64,000 bases of DNA from NCBI GenBank assembly GCA_963666765.1, contig OY762933.1, positions 930,001 to 994,000 of the forward strand, written 5' to 3'. The position numbers and the translations under genes were made by a program. This document shows positions 42,770 to 50,508 of this stretch, piece by piece (the first letter of the stretch is position 1; each line of letters opens with the position of its first letter). The stretch is from Foliamicus sp963666765. Its GTDB lineage: Bacteria > Pseudomonadota > Gammaproteobacteria > Steroidobacterales > Foliamicaceae. The notes below the pieces were generated by a model, which was not told where the DNA came from, searched no databases, and was given only the letters and a program-made list of their open reading frames with translations.

Positions 42770-42808
42770 TGTCCCTACATTATAGGGACACTACTCTATC
42801 TCGTCCAA
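42770..42808 (-). promoter_or_regulatory. toxin-antitoxin promoter with palindromic operator
   Basis: On the minus strand TTGGAC (42808-42803), an 18-base spacer and a perfect TATAAT (42784-42779). The -10 lies inside the palindrome TGTCCCTA-TAATG-TAGGGACA (42790-42770), so a bound antitoxin dimer would block RNA polymerase. It ends 17 bases upstream of the antitoxin ATG. Confidence 0.8.
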
Positions 42809-43105
42809 CTCCAGATTCAACTGCGAACGTGGCGAACACAACATATTTGAAATCTTCGCGTTACTAACTTGATTGCGCTGCAACTTGCAATTTGGCGTGC
42901 GCAAGGTGAGACTTGAGAGAAGATTCCTCAGTCCGACAATTCCGGTGGACTTCTCAATCTAATGTCCGCTCGCTATAACCCAGCAAGGCCATGCTCGATA
43001 TCACGCTGACCACCTACCTGACTGCCCACGACTGCGCCGACGCACGGTGGGACCCCACCGTCTTACCGAGATTTTAGATCAAAGTCCAAAATAATCGCGA
43101 GTAAA
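42809..43105. other. non-coding stretch between toxin-antitoxin and ATPase genes
   Basis: No coding frame is convincing here. The only clear structure is the inverted repeat ACGGTGGG-AC-CCCACCGT at 43044-43061, which may end transcription entering the ATPase promoter region. Confidence 0.4.
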
Positions 43106-43135
43106 TTTGACCTGTGTCAAAATAGACCGTAAGGT
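43106..43135 (+). promoter_or_regulatory. candidate promoter and operator of the DUF4143 ATPase
   Basis: TTGACC (43107-43112), 17 bases, then TAAGGT (43130-43135). The -35 is embedded in the inverted repeat TTTGAC-CTGT-GTCAAA (43106-43121). The start codon is at 43145, so the leader would be very short. Confidence 0.45.
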
Positions 43136-43144
43136 ATCCCCCTC

Positions 43145-44263
43145 ATGGATGCCTCCCCGCGTTACCTGACCCCTCAAGTCCGCGCCGATCTCCAACGCAA
43201 GATGGTCTTCGTGACGGGACCCCGTCAGGTCGGCAAGACAACGTTGGCGCGGAGCTTACCCGATGCATCGACCGGCTACCTGAACTGGGATGCCGACGTG
43301 GACCGGGAACGCATTCTGCGCCGTGAATTGCCGAACGCCGATCTTTGGGTGTTCGACGAAATACACAAATACCGGGCATGGCGCAACTACCTCAAAGGAC
43401 TCTACGACGTGGCCCGGGAGGGTCAGCGGATACTCGTCACGGGAAGCGGGCGGCTGGAGCTCTTCGGATTCGGCGGTGACTCGCTGCAAGGCCGCTACCA
43501 TCTGCTGCGCCTGCACCCGTTCTCCGTCGCGGAAGCCGGAATCCACGACGTGGATGGCCTCAGCGACCTGCTGCGGCTCGGCGGCTTTCCCGAGCCTTTT
43601 CTCGGCGGCGCCGAGACCGGGGCGCGGCGCTGGGCGCGTCAGTATCGAACGCGCCTGATCGACGAGGATGTCCGCTCGCTGACGGCCATTCGCGACTTGG
43701 GCCGGCTTGAAGAGTTGATGCTGCGCTTGCCCGACCTGGTTGGCTCGCCGCTGTCGATCAACGCGCTGCGCGAGGACCTTCAAGTCGCCCACAAAACGGT
43801 GGCGACATGGCTCGACGCGATCGAGCGCCTGTACGCGATCTTCCGGCTGCCGCCGTTCGGGGCGCCACGCATCCGGGCCGTGAAGCAGTCGTCCAAGCAC
43901 TACCACTTCGACTGGTCGTTAGTGCCCGGAGCCGGCGCACGATTCGAGAACCTGGTCGCCTGCCACCTGCTCAAATGGGTCCACCATCGGCAGGATACCG
44001 AGGGCCGCGACACCGAGCTGCGCTTCTTCCGCGACGTGGATGGCCGGGAGGTCGACTTCGTGGTGGTCGAAGACAGGCAACCGTCGCTATTGGTCGAATG
44101 CAAACTCCGCGACCGCGACATCGACCGCGGATTGCGCTACCTCAAGCAGCGATTTCCCGACGCGGCGGCCGTCCAGATCGCGCGATCGGGACAACGCGAC
44201 TTCGTCACCCCGGAAGGCATTCAGGCCAGACCGGCCGTTGATTTCCTGCGTGAATTGGTCTGA
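43145..44263 (+). CDS. AAA ATPase with DUF4143 domain
   Basis: A 372-residue ATPase of the widespread ATP-binding/DUF4143 family. Walker A is GPRQVGKTT, Walker B DLWVFDEIHK, and sensor LVTGSGRLEL. The C-terminal DUF4143 part contains ARFENLVACHLLKWV and REVDFVVVEDRQPSLLVECKLR, which has the D...ExK pattern of PD-(D/E)xK nucleases. Role unknown; such genes are typical of accessory islands. It ends four bases before the right copy of the 56-bp repeat. Confidence 0.9.
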   Translation: MDASPRYLTPQVRADLQRKMVFVTGPRQVGKTTLARSLPDASTGYLNWDADVDRERILRRELPNADLWVFDEIHKYRAWRNYLKGLYDVAREGQRILVTGSGRLELFGFGGDSLQGRYHLLRLHPFSVAEAGIHDVDGLSDLLRLGGFPEPFLGGAETGARRWARQYRTRLIDEDVRSLTAIRDLGRLEELMLRLPDLVGSPLSINALREDLQVAHKTVATWLDAIERLYAIFRLPPFGAPRIRAVKQSSKHYHFDWSLVPGAGARFENLVACHLLKWVHHRQDTEGRDTELRFFRDVDGREVDFVVVEDRQPSLLVECKLRDRDIDRGLRYLKQRFPDAAAVQIARSGQRDFVTPEGIQARPAVDFLRELV

Positions 44264-44267
44264 GCGT

Positions 44268-44323
44268 GTGCCCGATATCGAGCCGCAGCTTCCAGCGCGG
44301 CCTGGGTAGGTGGCGGCGGGTTG
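44268..44323 (-). pseudogene. remnant of DUF1778 antitoxin 3' end (right repeat copy)
   Basis: Read on the minus strand this encodes NPPPPTQAALEAAARYRA, nearly the same as the C-terminal tail of the intact antitoxin (54 of 56 bases identical to 42462-42517). No ribbon-helix-helix part and no toxin gene remain here. It shows that a second antitoxin copy, or the original one, was broken when the ATPase segment arrived or when a duplication collapsed. Confidence 0.85.
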
Positions 44324-46600
44324 AAAGAATCCATTACCTTGAAGAATCGCCTCCCGTGGATAAGAGTTAAGCTTCGTTCCGTGGTGCGGATCAAGACGGG
44401 AAAATACAAGCTGCCCGGAGCCCAAAGCCATCTCCGAATATTACTCCGGACGTTCTGGCTTACTGTTGCTGCTGTTGCCGCCCTGCTTGCCTTCCGGCCT
44501 TTGGCTGCTGACGAGAACGCGCCCGCAGACGCCCGGGGCGAAGGTGGGCGGCTACTTGAAGAAATCGTCACGACCGCAACCAAGAAGAGCGATGCACAAG
44601 CCGCCCAGGACGTCCCGATCGCGATGAGCGTGCTGGATTCCGAAGCGCTCTACACGCGGCAGACCACCGACATCGAAGACCTGAGCTACGCCCTGCCCAA
44701 TGTCGCGCTCGACGGGATCGGCACCGGCAAGGGCATTGCCAACTTTTCCATTCGGGGATTGGGCGTGGCCGGCTCGATTCCGTCCATCGACCCGACGGTC
44801 GGCGTTTTCGTGGACGGCGTCTATCTCGGGGTGAACTACGGCGTCATTTCCGACCTGCTCGACGTGGAAACAGTCGAGGTGCTGCGCGGCCCCCAGGGGC
44901 TGCTGTTCGGCCGAAACGTGACCGGCGGCGCCGTTCTCATCCGTTCCCGCCGGCCGGGCGACACGTTTTCCGGCAATGCCGCGGCGCGCATTGAGACCGG
45001 GCTTGATCGACGGGTATCCGCCAGTCTTGAGGGGCCCCTGGCAGGGGCCGGGACAAGTGCAAGGGTATCCGTGCAGTATCGCGAAGACGATGGCTGGTTC
45101 AGCAACCAGGCTCCCGGCGGCGGATCGGTCGGCGCGGAACGTACCTGGATGGTGCGCCCGGTGCTGGCCTGGATGCCGTCGGATTCCCTCGACCTTACTC
45201 TGATTTACGAACGGGGCGATACGGACAGCGACGGTCCCGCCAGCCAGAACCGCTTCAGGTTCGGGGGATTCGACTTCGCCATCGACGAGCCCGGGTATTC
45301 CCGCATCGAATGGGCGCACGCCATTTTCGAGGCGCACCGCGAGGTCACCGCGGGTGACGGAAAGATCACCAACCTGTTCGGCTGGCGGGAGGTGCAGCAT
45401 GACTCGCTGGCGGACATTGATTCCACCACCACCCCCATTTTTCACCTGTTCGCCTTTACCGACCAGCGCCAGATCAGCAACGAGTTGCGCTACTCGGGTT
45501 GGCTGCGCGACCGGTGGGAATTGACCGTCGGGGGCTACTACTTCAATCAGAACATCCGTTACCGGGAAAGCCGGATTCTGCGCGGCGCCCGGGGAAGCCC
45601 TTTCGGCGGCGAACAGGACCACCAAACGGCAGGCATCTTCATGCACAACGACATCGGGGTCTCAAGCGACTGGATCCTCACGCTCGGCGCCCGATACACC
45701 CTGGAGGAAAAGGACGTGGAGGTCGCGACTGCTGGCTTGAACGCCGCCTGTCCCGACGAAAAGCCGCTCTGCGATTTCGATTTCCGGGACGGAGACTCCT
45801 GGCGCAACGTCACGCCCCGGATCGGCCTGCAACGCTGGATCGGCCCAAACGTGCAGATCTATGGCTATTACACCAAGGGCTTTCGCAGCGGCGGCTACAA
45901 CCTCCGCAATACCTCGCCAACCGCCTCGCCCGGGCCGTTCGACGAAGAGCGTCAGGACTCCTTCGAAGCCGGATTGAAGTCCGAACTCGCAGAGGGCCGT
46001 GCGCGCCTGAACCTGGCCGCCTTCCGCAACCGGGTCTATGGCCTGCAGCGGCAGGTGACGCGCGCGGATGCCGCGACCGGCGGCATACAGGTCACCGCCA
46101 ACACAGCGGACGCGACCATCCAGGGTATCGAGGTGGAAGCGACGGCGATCATCAAGGACGCCTTGACCGTCAATGCGTTCCTGGGTTATACGCATGGCGA
46201 ATACGACAGGGTTCGTCACGACCTGAACGGTGACGGAACCACAGTCGGCGACGAGAATCTCCCGCTGCCCCGCCTCGCCGAACTTACCTATGGCGCAGAC
46301 GCAAGCTATGAGCGCCCGATCGGCAGTCAGGGGCTGTTGTCCCTGCGCGCAAGCTTCGCACATCGGGATGACAGCTATATCAGCGACGACAACCGTGGCG
46401 TGCTGGACAGCGGCGACCTCCTTGACGCAAGCGTCGCCTTCTCGCCGCGCGACGGGTTCACGATCACGCTGTACGGAAGAAACCTGCTGAACGATGTTCT
46501 GAGGCGCAGCGACCTGGCTCTGACCGGCCTGGTCGACTCGACCTACTCACCACTGAAGGAGGGACGTGTGTTGGGTATTGCGCTACGCAGCCAGTTCTAG
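44321..46600 (+). CDS. TonB-dependent outer-membrane receptor
   Basis: Up to 759 residues. The start is undecided: TTG 44321 gives the longest product but falls in the repeat copy; GTG 44381/44384 would start closer to the signal segment (LTVAAVAALLAFRPLAAD). The plug has LLEEIVTTATKK, FSIRGLGVAG and VEVLRGPQGLLFGRNVTGGAV. The C-terminus ends RSQF with terminal Phe. Gene Arg/Lys-rich N-terminus may be spurious. Ligand unknown. It is a separate lineage from the receptors at 38032 and 54849, but shares the general TonB-box ITTATKK style. Confidence 0.9.
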   Translation: MKESITLKNRLPWIRVKLRSVVRIKTGKYKLPGAQSHLRILLRTFWLTVAAVAALLAFRPLAADENAPADARGEGGRLLEEIVTTATKKSDAQAAQDVPIAMSVLDSEALYTRQTTDIEDLSYALPNVALDGIGTGKGIANFSIRGLGVAGSIPSIDPTVGVFVDGVYLGVNYGVISDLLDVETVEVLRGPQGLLFGRNVTGGAVLIRSRRPGDTFSGNAAARIETGLDRRVSASLEGPLAGAGTSARVSVQYREDDGWFSNQAPGGGSVGAERTWMVRPVLAWMPSDSLDLTLIYERGDTDSDGPASQNRFRFGGFDFAIDEPGYSRIEWAHAIFEAHREVTAGDGKITNLFGWREVQHDSLADIDSTTTPIFHLFAFTDQRQISNELRYSGWLRDRWELTVGGYYFNQNIRYRESRILRGARGSPFGGEQDHQTAGIFMHNDIGVSSDWILTLGARYTLEEKDVEVATAGLNAACPDEKPLCDFDFRDGDSWRNVTPRIGLQRWIGPNVQIYGYYTKGFRSGGYNLRNTSPTASPGPFDEERQDSFEAGLKSELAEGRARLNLAAFRNRVYGLQRQVTRADAATGGIQVTANTADATIQGIEVEATAIIKDALTVNAFLGYTHGEYDRVRHDLNGDGTTVGDENLPLPRLAELTYGADASYERPIGSQGLLSLRASFAHRDDSYISDDNRGVLDSGDLLDASVAFSPRDGFTITLYGRNLLNDVLRRSDLALTGLVDSTYSPLKEGRVLGIALRSQF

Positions 46601-46601
46601 C

Positions 46602-46757
46602 AGCCCGTGGCAAAAGCCCCGCTGCATTCGACCGGCGATCCATCCCGCCTGGACTGCGTTGCTCGTCGCTTGCATATGCCCGATATGCGCGCTCCTCGCA
46701 CCTTGCCAGGCGGGCGTCTCGCCAGTCTCGGCGCGACGCGGGGTTCTGCCACGGGCT
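46602..46757. repeat. 156-bp palindromic element (possible MITE)
   Basis: Ends are AGCCCGTGGCA (46602-46612) and its exact reverse complement (46747-46757), each followed inward by a short spacer and CCCCGC/GCGGGG. Further inside, CCCGCCTGG and GCATAT recur in inverted form, so the whole element can fold into one long imperfect hairpin. It has no coding capacity. The remaining gap to ilvA (46758-46943) shows only a short GCGCC/GGCGC repeat near 46808-46824. Confidence 0.65.
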
Positions 46758-46943
46758 GCCAGCCCTCTTCGCCGCGACTCAACAGCTGCGACGGGACATG
46801 GCAACGGCGCCTGGGGCAGGCGCCGACGGTACAATCCTTGCATTGAAAGGCCATTCTCGCGGTCGCGCCGGTGAACAGCCAGGGAGAAACGTCACCCGCC
46901 TGGCTGAATTGCAGAACTTGGGTCTCGACAAGGAAGGATTGAC

Positions 46944-48467
46944 TTGTTCCAGGACTACGTAGAAAGAATCGAAAATTCCCGGGTCTATTCGGCCGCCAAC
47001 AAGACGCCACTGCAGCCGGCATCGATACTCTCCCGGCGGCTCGAAAACCAGGTACTCTTGAAGCGCGAGGATCTTCAGCCGGTCTTTTCCTTCAAGTTGC
47101 GCGGGGCGTACAACAGGATGGCCCAGCTTTCCGCGAATGCAGGCAGGCGCGGGGTCGTAGCGGCATCCGCCGGCAACCACGCGCAGGGCATCGCTCTCGC
47201 AGCAAGACAACTGGGTATGAAGGCGCTCATCGTGATGCCGCAGACCACGCCGCAGATCAAGCTGGAATCAGTTCGCTCCCTGGGGGCGGCCATCGAGGTG
47301 CAGGGAAGCAACTATGACGAGGCATTCGAGTTCGCGAGGCACAAGGCGGAAGAACTCGAAAGCACGTTCGTTCACCCCTATGACGACAAGGACGTGATTG
47401 CGGGACAAGGCACGATCGCAATGGAAATCCTGCGCCAGAATCCGGGGCGGCTGGATGCGATCTTCGTTCCGGTCGGCGGCGGCGGTCTGATTGCCGGTAT
47501 GGCGGCCTACGTGAAGGCGCAACGCCCGGACATTCGCGTGGTGGGCGTAGAACCAAGGAATGCGGCTTGCCTGTCGCGCGCACTGGCGGCCGGAGAGCGC
47601 GTGGTTCTTGACGATGTCGACCAGTTTGCCGATGGCGTCGCCGTGCGGCAGGTCGGTGAAGAACCTTTTCGAATTGCGCGCGAATGCGTGGACGAGGTCG
47701 TCACGGTCAACCATCGCGAAATCTGCACTGCAATCAAGGATATCTTTGACGATTCACGTTGCATTGCCGAACCGGCTGGCGCGCTGGCGCTGGCAGGCCT
47801 CAAGCGTTGCATCGCTCGGGACCAATGGACCGAAAAGGTGCTGGTCGCGGTTGTCAGCGGCGCCAACGTGGACTTCGATCGCCTGCGAGGCATTGCGGAG
47901 CTTGCCGATCTGGTCGAGCGACGCGAGGTGCTGCTCGGCGTGACCATTCCGGAAAGGCGCGGGAGTTTTCGTACATTTTGTCAGGCGATCGGGCATCGGT
48001 CGATCACCGAGTTCAACTATCGCTACGCAGACCCGAACGAGGCGCACGTATTCGTGGGTGTCGAACTGAGAAACAGTCACTCCGACAAGGAAGAATTGAT
48101 CGCCAACCTGGCGAATCGCCGCTACAAGGTGGTCGATCTCTCCGATAACGAAATGGCGAGGATTCATGTCCGCTACATGGTGGGCGGCCGGGCCGCCGGC
48201 CTGAGCAACGAGCGGCTGTTCCGGTTTGATCTCCCCGAGCAGCCCGGCGCGCTGTTGCGTTACCTGACGCATATGGGCAGGCGCTGGAATATCAGCCTCT
48301 TCCACTATCGCAGTCACGGCGCCGCGTACGGGAGAGTGCTGGCGGGAATTCAGGTGCCACCCGAAGAACTGCAGCAATTCCATGACTTTCTGTCGGACCT
48401 GGGCTATCCATTCCACGAGGAGACCGGCAATTCGGCTTACGAATTGTTCCTGGGATCAAGACAGTGA
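46944..48467 (+). CDS. ilvA: threonine ammonia-lyase, biosynthetic
   Basis: A 507-residue PLP enzyme converting threonine to 2-oxobutanoate, the first step of isoleucine synthesis. The PLP lysine is in SFKLRGAYN, the phosphate-binding loop is VGGGGLIAG, and ASAGNHAQG is the substrate loop. Two ACT-like regulatory domains fill residues about 330-500 (GVTIPERRGSF..., RFDLPEQPGAL...), consistent with feedback control by isoleucine. The start is TTG at 46944 with AGGAAGG six bases upstream. The gene stands alone, away from other ilv genes. Confidence 0.95.
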   Translation: MFQDYVERIENSRVYSAANKTPLQPASILSRRLENQVLLKREDLQPVFSFKLRGAYNRMAQLSANAGRRGVVAASAGNHAQGIALAARQLGMKALIVMPQTTPQIKLESVRSLGAAIEVQGSNYDEAFEFARHKAEELESTFVHPYDDKDVIAGQGTIAMEILRQNPGRLDAIFVPVGGGGLIAGMAAYVKAQRPDIRVVGVEPRNAACLSRALAAGERVVLDDVDQFADGVAVRQVGEEPFRIARECVDEVVTVNHREICTAIKDIFDDSRCIAEPAGALALAGLKRCIARDQWTEKVLVAVVSGANVDFDRLRGIAELADLVERREVLLGVTIPERRGSFRTFCQAIGHRSITEFNYRYADPNEAHVFVGVELRNSHSDKEELIANLANRRYKVVDLSDNEMARIHVRYMVGGRAAGLSNERLFRFDLPEQPGALLRYLTHMGRRWNISLFHYRSHGAAYGRVLAGIQVPPEELQQFHDFLSDLGYPFHEETGNSAYELFLGSRQ

Positions 48468-48517
48468 CGAGTAAGCCAGCCGCGTCCCATCCCTCGGCGG
48501 GTCAGTCCGAAGGGCAA

Positions 48518-48997
48518 TCAACGCCGGATGCGCAGCGTGCGGCCGAAGCCCTTGGGCGGCTCGGCGTCACCGGCAAACGGCGCCAGCTTCGCGGCAACGT
48601 CGTCGGGGAACGGCGCGGACTTCCTGGACGTCAGGTCGACGTTCATGCACAGGCACTCGTTGGTCGCAACCAGCTTGCCGCTATCGGAGTCGATCATTCG
48701 ATGAAAATAATGGATGCGCTTGGCGTCGTGGTCGACGAGCGTCGTCTCGACGCGGATCGCATCGCCTTCGAACAGCTCGCCGAGATAGTCCACGTTGATG
48801 CCCAGGGTGAACACCGAGCATCCGCTGGTGTCCGGGTAGTCCATGCCGATGCCCCAGTGCTCATAGGCGGCGTCCGTCGCTTCATCGAAAGCGAGCACGA
48901 AGAAGGCGACGTTCATGTGGCCGTTGTGGTCGATCCACTCCGGCTGTATGACCGTGTCGTACAGAAGAACCTTTCCTCGCTTAATTGAAGCCTTCAC
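48518..48997 (-). CDS. acyl-CoA thioesterase (hotdog fold)
   Basis: A 159-residue 4HBT-type thioesterase. DHNGHMNVAFF is the hotdog signature with the conserved Asp/His/Asn, and FTLGINVDYLGELFEGD follows. The GTG at 48997 has GGGAGG seven bases upstream and is preferred over a frame start at 49009. It is followed on the same strand by nothing, and the MFS gene upstream ends 33 bases before it, so the two may be co-transcribed. Substrate chain length not inferable. Confidence 0.88.
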   Translation of the reverse strand: MKASIKRGKVLLYDTVIQPEWIDHNGHMNVAFFVLAFDEATDAAYEHWGIGMDYPDTSGCSVFTLGINVDYLGELFEGDAIRVETTLVDHDAKRIHYFHRMIDSDSGKLVATNECLCMNVDLTSRKSAPFPDDVAAKLAPFAGDAEPPKGFGRTLRIRR

Positions 48998-49030
48998 GAA
49001 ACCTCCCAAACACCAAGGGCTTGCGCGGCA

Positions 49031-50335
49031 CTAACCGGACGCAGCCGCGGCCCGCTCCCGGCCGATCGCCGGTCCCAGCATAACGGCACATATCAGCACG
49101 ATGGCGTTGACGGCAGACGTCAGTATGAAGGGCCCGGTCAGCAACCACGAGTCGAATACGTAACCACTGAGTTTCAGAATAACAGCCGCTCCCAGTCCGC
49201 TGCATACCGTGTAGAACCCGATGATGGTGCCCCGCACCTTACGCGGCGCTTCCGCCTGAACAAACACTTGAGACGAGATGATTACGGCGGACTGACCCAC
49301 GGACAACAGTGCGGCGGACAGCTTGCCGGACAGTGCGGAAGGGTCGGCGACGAAAAACGTCGACCCATAGCCGGCGACTGCGAGGGCGAGACTGATCTGA
49401 AGGGCAATCAGCGGTTTCGCCCGATCGTTGAGAACGCCGATAGCCGGCATGGCGGCGATCGAAACCACCTGGATAATCACCATCAACACGCCGCCCAGGG
49501 CCAGTCCCTGTGCGAGGCCCGCACCGGTAGCCATTGAATGGCCCGCAGTCCATAAGGCCAGATACGTGCCGATGACCGCCATGTTCGCCCCCGATGCAAA
49601 ACCCGCGAAATAGGCCAGTCGAACCCCGGGATACCGGATGTACTCGACGCCGCGACGAGTCAGCGCCCACAAGCTTTCGTGTTCAACGCCCTCACGGGGA
49701 CCATCCGCGCGCAGCATGAGCGCCAGGACCAGCGCCGACACTCCGGCGACTCCCACCATCACGAAGTGCGTCGCGTATCCCGCGTCAATGACGTCCCAGC
49801 CTCTTTCGAGCAACCATTTCGGCAATCTGAGAATTACGAGGGCGGCCACAATGGAACCGATCCCGAACGTCACACCCTGAAACGCATTCCACTTGCCCCG
49901 GCTGGTTTCCTGCACGTAATCGGCGACCACAATCAGAAAGCAGGCCGCCACGGCCGTGCGCCCTATGGAAAATACAGTGCGGGAAACGATCAGCCCGGAC
50001 AAGGTGGACACGAGCGGCGCAATCAGGATGCCCAGCGCCATGGCCACTACGCCCAGAGTCAGCACGAGCCGCCGTCCCTTCTGGTCGGCCAAAGCGCCCG
50101 TCGCACCCGCGAGAAAAACGGTAATGATCTGGCCGATTGCCCCCAGAGTTCCCGTTGCGTCGCCTATCTCCGAGGCGGGCAGATTGAGATGATGCTCAAG
50201 CAGCCAGGGCTGCACCATGTTCAGGCCGACGAAGCAAAACGCCAGGCAGCAGACACCCAATAGCAGTCCGGCCGCGTTGATCGGCAGGACGTCTCTATTG
50301 AGCGACATGCCCGCGAATTTTCTTGTGGTCGCCAT
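49031..50335 (-). CDS. MFS transporter
   Basis: A 434-residue, 12-helix major facilitator. The motif GALADQKGRRLVLTLG after helix 2 is motif A, and RTVFSIGRTAVAACFL after helix 4 resembles motif B. The second half repeats as GVLNDRAKPLIALQ. It resembles drug or metabolite carriers in length. Its role is uncertain; the linked thioesterase hints at a small acid or CoA-derived product. Confidence 0.85.
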   Translation of the reverse strand: MATTRKFAGMSLNRDVLPINAAGLLLGVCCLAFCFVGLNMVQPWLLEHHLNLPASEIGDATGTLGAIGQIITVFLAGATGALADQKGRRLVLTLGVVAMALGILIAPLVSTLSGLIVSRTVFSIGRTAVAACFLIVVADYVQETSRGKWNAFQGVTFGIGSIVAALVILRLPKWLLERGWDVIDAGYATHFVMVGVAGVSALVLALMLRADGPREGVEHESLWALTRRGVEYIRYPGVRLAYFAGFASGANMAVIGTYLALWTAGHSMATGAGLAQGLALGGVLMVIIQVVSIAAMPAIGVLNDRAKPLIALQISLALAVAGYGSTFFVADPSALSGKLSAALLSVGQSAVIISSQVFVQAEAPRKVRGTIIGFYTVCSGLGAAVILKLSGYVFDSWLLTGPFILTSAVNAIVLICAVMLGPAIGRERAAAASG

Positions 50336-50380
50336 AACTCTGCAGTTGCTCCCCAGCTCAGTTAAGTGTAGTCACACGCA

Positions 50381-50506
50381 TTATTTCAAGCGCTGACGGA
50401 GGCGTTCATACACGTCGCCCCTTCGGGCGGCTGTCAGCACAAGGATAAGCAATTGATCGTCCTCGATCGTGTAGCAGACCCGCCAGTCGCCCACGCGGAT
50501 TCGCCG
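50381..50506 (-). pseudogene. relE-family toxin, 3' fragment only
   Basis: The last 41 residues of a RelE/ParE-type toxin: RRIRVGDWRVCYTIEDD, ILVLTAARRGDVYERL. These are the C-terminal strands of the family, with the conserved R-x-G-D-W/Y-R-V pattern. The N-terminal half is gone and the homology begins three bases after the stop of the large TonB receptor gene. The fragment lacks a start and is probably not expressed. No RelB-type antitoxin is nearby. Confidence 0.82.
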
Positions 50507-50508
50507 GG

